6,589 bases of DNA from an uncultured Lachnospiraceae bacterium (GTDB taxonomy: Bacteria > Bacillota > Clostridia > Lachnospirales > Lachnospiraceae). Made by a program: the position numbers and the translations under genes. How positions within the stretch are numbered: the stretch's first letter is position 1; each line of letters begins with the position of its first letter. The notes below the pieces were generated by a model that had not been told where the DNA came from, ran no database searches, and worked only from the letters and a program-made list of their open reading frames with translations. The stretch covers positions 1 to 6,589 of the forward strand of contig CADBTX010000289.1 of NCBI GenBank assembly GCA_902797705.1. The letters are read 5' to 3'. This document shows, piece after piece, positions 5,564 through 6,589 of this stretch.

Positions 5564-6517
5564 TTGGAAACTGTAAAAAATGACAGACCTCTGGTGACCT
5601 GTGTGATCACCAGTTATAAACGTGATAAGGAGACGGTGGGGCGGGCTCTTCAAAGTGTGCTTGATCAAACCTATTCTCCCATAGAGGTATTTATTATTGA
5701 CGATAACAGGGGAGAGGGGGCGGAAGACTACTCCCGGGGACTTTCGGAGCTTGGGGAGTCTTCTGACCTTGTGGCTGTAATTAAGACCGAGGGAGGGCAT
5801 GGTGCCCAGAGAGCCAGAAATACCGGGATCGGGCACTCGAACGGAAAGTATGTGGCTTTTCTTGACGATGACGATGAATGGCTTCCGGAGAAGCTTGAGA
5901 AACAGGTGCAGGCCCTTGAAGACAGGCCGGAATGTGCCATGTGCTATACCGATGGATATCGTGTGAATGAGAAAGATAAGTCCGGAAAGAGAGAACTCAT
6001 TCATGCGTCTTTTTTTAACCCAAATCTTACATTCAGGGAGCTTCTCCATGAGGACAGGATCGGTTCCACATCCCAGGCAATGATAAGACGCTCCTGCTTT
6101 GATAAGGTGGGACTCTTTGATACGGACATGCCCGCAAGACAGGACTACGAGATGTGGCTCCGTATCAGCAGAGAATATCCGATCTATGGCATAAATGAGG
6201 GGCTCTACCTCTATCACTTGAAGCATGACGAAGGCCAGATTACAAGAGACTGGAGAAAAAGCGTAAAGGCCCACCTTCTTCTGGGGGAGAAGTACAGGGA
6301 TGATATCCGGGGAGACCGGGACGCTGAGTTCAATGTTGCGTTCCACGTAGCCCACTATTACAGAAGGGGCTTTGAACGGGAAAAGAAGGATCGGATCATG
6401 CTCTTGCTTAAGGCGGTATCATATTACATCAGGTCCTTTTTCATTTCGCCTTCTTTCTTCTTCAGGCAGGCGGGATATATGGCGGATATGCTGAAAAGAA
6501 AGAGAAAGAAATATTAA
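5564..6517 (+). CDS. Family 2 glycosyltransferase
   Basis: A complete 317-residue GT-A fold transferase that would move a sugar from a nucleotide donor onto a lipid-linked or glycan acceptor at the cytoplasmic membrane face. VTCVITSYKR (11-20) is the typical first strand and IIDDN (44-48) the nucleotide-binding Asp pair. RNTGI (85-89) is a conserved helix start. FLDDDDEWLPEKLEKQV (99-115) contains the metal-binding DxD, and ARQDYEMWLRIS (191-202) matches the acidic-D-x-x-x-W-x-R motif carrying the probable catalytic base, again with Gln in place of the usual Glu. YLYHLKHDEGQIT (215-227) resembles the family's Y-x-Y strand. The C-terminal ~80 residues are helical, with aromatic SFFISPSFFF (291-300) and a basic KRKRKKY end, suited to peripheral membrane contact. 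Donor specificity cannot be read; the UDP-uronate made by the operon is a candidate. It starts at a TTG 41 bases after the PP-loop gene with no promoter seen between, and is the last gene before the terminal repeat. Confidence 0.9.
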   Translation: METVKNDRPLVTCVITSYKRDKETVGRALQSVLDQTYSPIEVFIIDDNRGEGAEDYSRGLSELGESSDLVAVIKTEGGHGAQRARNTGIGHSNGKYVAFLDDDDEWLPEKLEKQVQALEDRPECAMCYTDGYRVNEKDKSGKRELIHASFFNPNLTFRELLHEDRIGSTSQAMIRRSCFDKVGLFDTDMPARQDYEMWLRISREYPIYGINEGLYLYHLKHDEGQITRDWRKSVKAHLLLGEKYRDDIRGDRDAEFNVAFHVAHYYRRGFEREKKDRIMLLLKAVSYYIRSFFISPSFFFRQAGYMADMLKRKRKKY

Positions 6518-6523
6518 AGGAAA

Positions 6524-6589
6524 GACCTCATCCGGCGCTGGCGCGCCACCTTCCCCCAAAGGGGAAGGCAAAAGAAGGTGGAACCAGCG
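6524..6589 (+). repeat. Palindromic intergenic repeat element, cut by the window edge
   Basis: Seven bases after the glycosyltransferase stop begins GACCTCATCCGG, followed by nested inverted repeats. GGCGC (6534-6538) pairs with GCGCC (6543-6547) around TGGC. CCTTCCCC (6549-6556) pairs with GGGGAAGG (6561-6568) around CAAA. CCACCTTC (6546-6553) pairs with GAAGGTGG (6574-6581), and CGCTGG (6536-6541) with CCAGCG (6584-6589). The inner and outer stems share bases and are mutually exclusive. The pattern resembles abundant dispersed repeats of Clostridia that I recall from general exposure, not from a search. No T-run follows, so it is not a classical terminator, though it could stabilise the mRNA 3' end. 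Confidence 0.7.

Noticed and set aside
5545..5583. Twelve-codon ATG open frame between the PP-loop gene and the glycosyltransferase
   Set aside because: It overlaps the start of the glycosyltransferase in another frame and has no good ribosome site of its own; leader-peptide function would be speculation.
5528..6355. Long open frame of 275 codons on the minus strand opposite the second glycosyltransferase
   Set aside because: It lies almost wholly antisense to a gene with clear GT2 motifs, has no recognisable domain, and is explained by the codon pattern of the real gene.
6549..6568. Strong hairpin after the last gene read as a rho-independent terminator
   Set aside because: The stem is followed by CAAAAGAAGG rather than a T-run on the plus strand, and by non-T sequence on the minus strand; the wider nested palindrome fits a dispersed repeat better.
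1..6589. tRNA, rRNA, CRISPR array, transposase or integrase genes
   Set aside because: No cloverleaf-like segment, no regularly spaced direct repeats, and no open frame with transposase or recombinase motifs was seen.

Overview
The window looks like part of a surface-polysaccharide (capsule or exopolysaccharide) biosynthesis locus from a Gram-positive Clostridia-type bacterium, most likely a Lachnospiraceae relative. Three things suggest this: roughly balanced base composition with heavy use of AGA, AGG and ATA codons, strong GGAG/GAGG-type ribosome binding sites with some TTG starts, and a GACCTCATCCGG...CCTTCCCC-CAAA-GGGGAAGG palindromic repeat at the right edge, of a kind I associate with Clostridia genomes. 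The taxonomic assignment is inference; no rRNA or other marker gene is present.

Layout. Positions 1-552 (+) are the C-terminal half of a family 2 glycosyltransferase whose start lies outside the window. Its stop faces, 14 bases away, a two-gene minus-strand unit read leftward from about 3146: an MBOAT membrane O-acyltransferase (3111-1606), then a membrane-anchored SGNH/GDSL-like protein (1619-567) overlapping it by 14 bases. A 297-base gap between start codons (3112-3408) separates this unit from a plus-strand operon. The gap holds divergent promoter candidates, several inverted repeats and a structured leader. The plus operon encodes a TviB/WbpO-type UDP-N-acetylhexosamine C6 dehydrogenase (3409-4722), a QueC-like PP-loop ATP-pyrophosphatase with a four-cysteine zinc site (4725-5522), and a complete family 2 glycosyltransferase (5564-6517). 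The window ends inside a palindromic repeat (6524-6589).

How the genes may work together. The dehydrogenase should make a UDP-HexNAc-uronic acid. The glycosyltransferases would build it into a repeat unit. The MBOAT/SGNH pair would O-acylate (probably O-acetylate) the glycan at or outside the membrane. The PP-loop protein is the unexplained member. QueC enzymes activate a carboxylate with ATP and condense it with ammonia, and the gene next door produces a new sugar carboxylate. A testable hypothesis is therefore that it amidates the uronic acid to a uronamide. I know of no description of a QueC-fold enzyme in that role, and the sequence alone cannot prove it.
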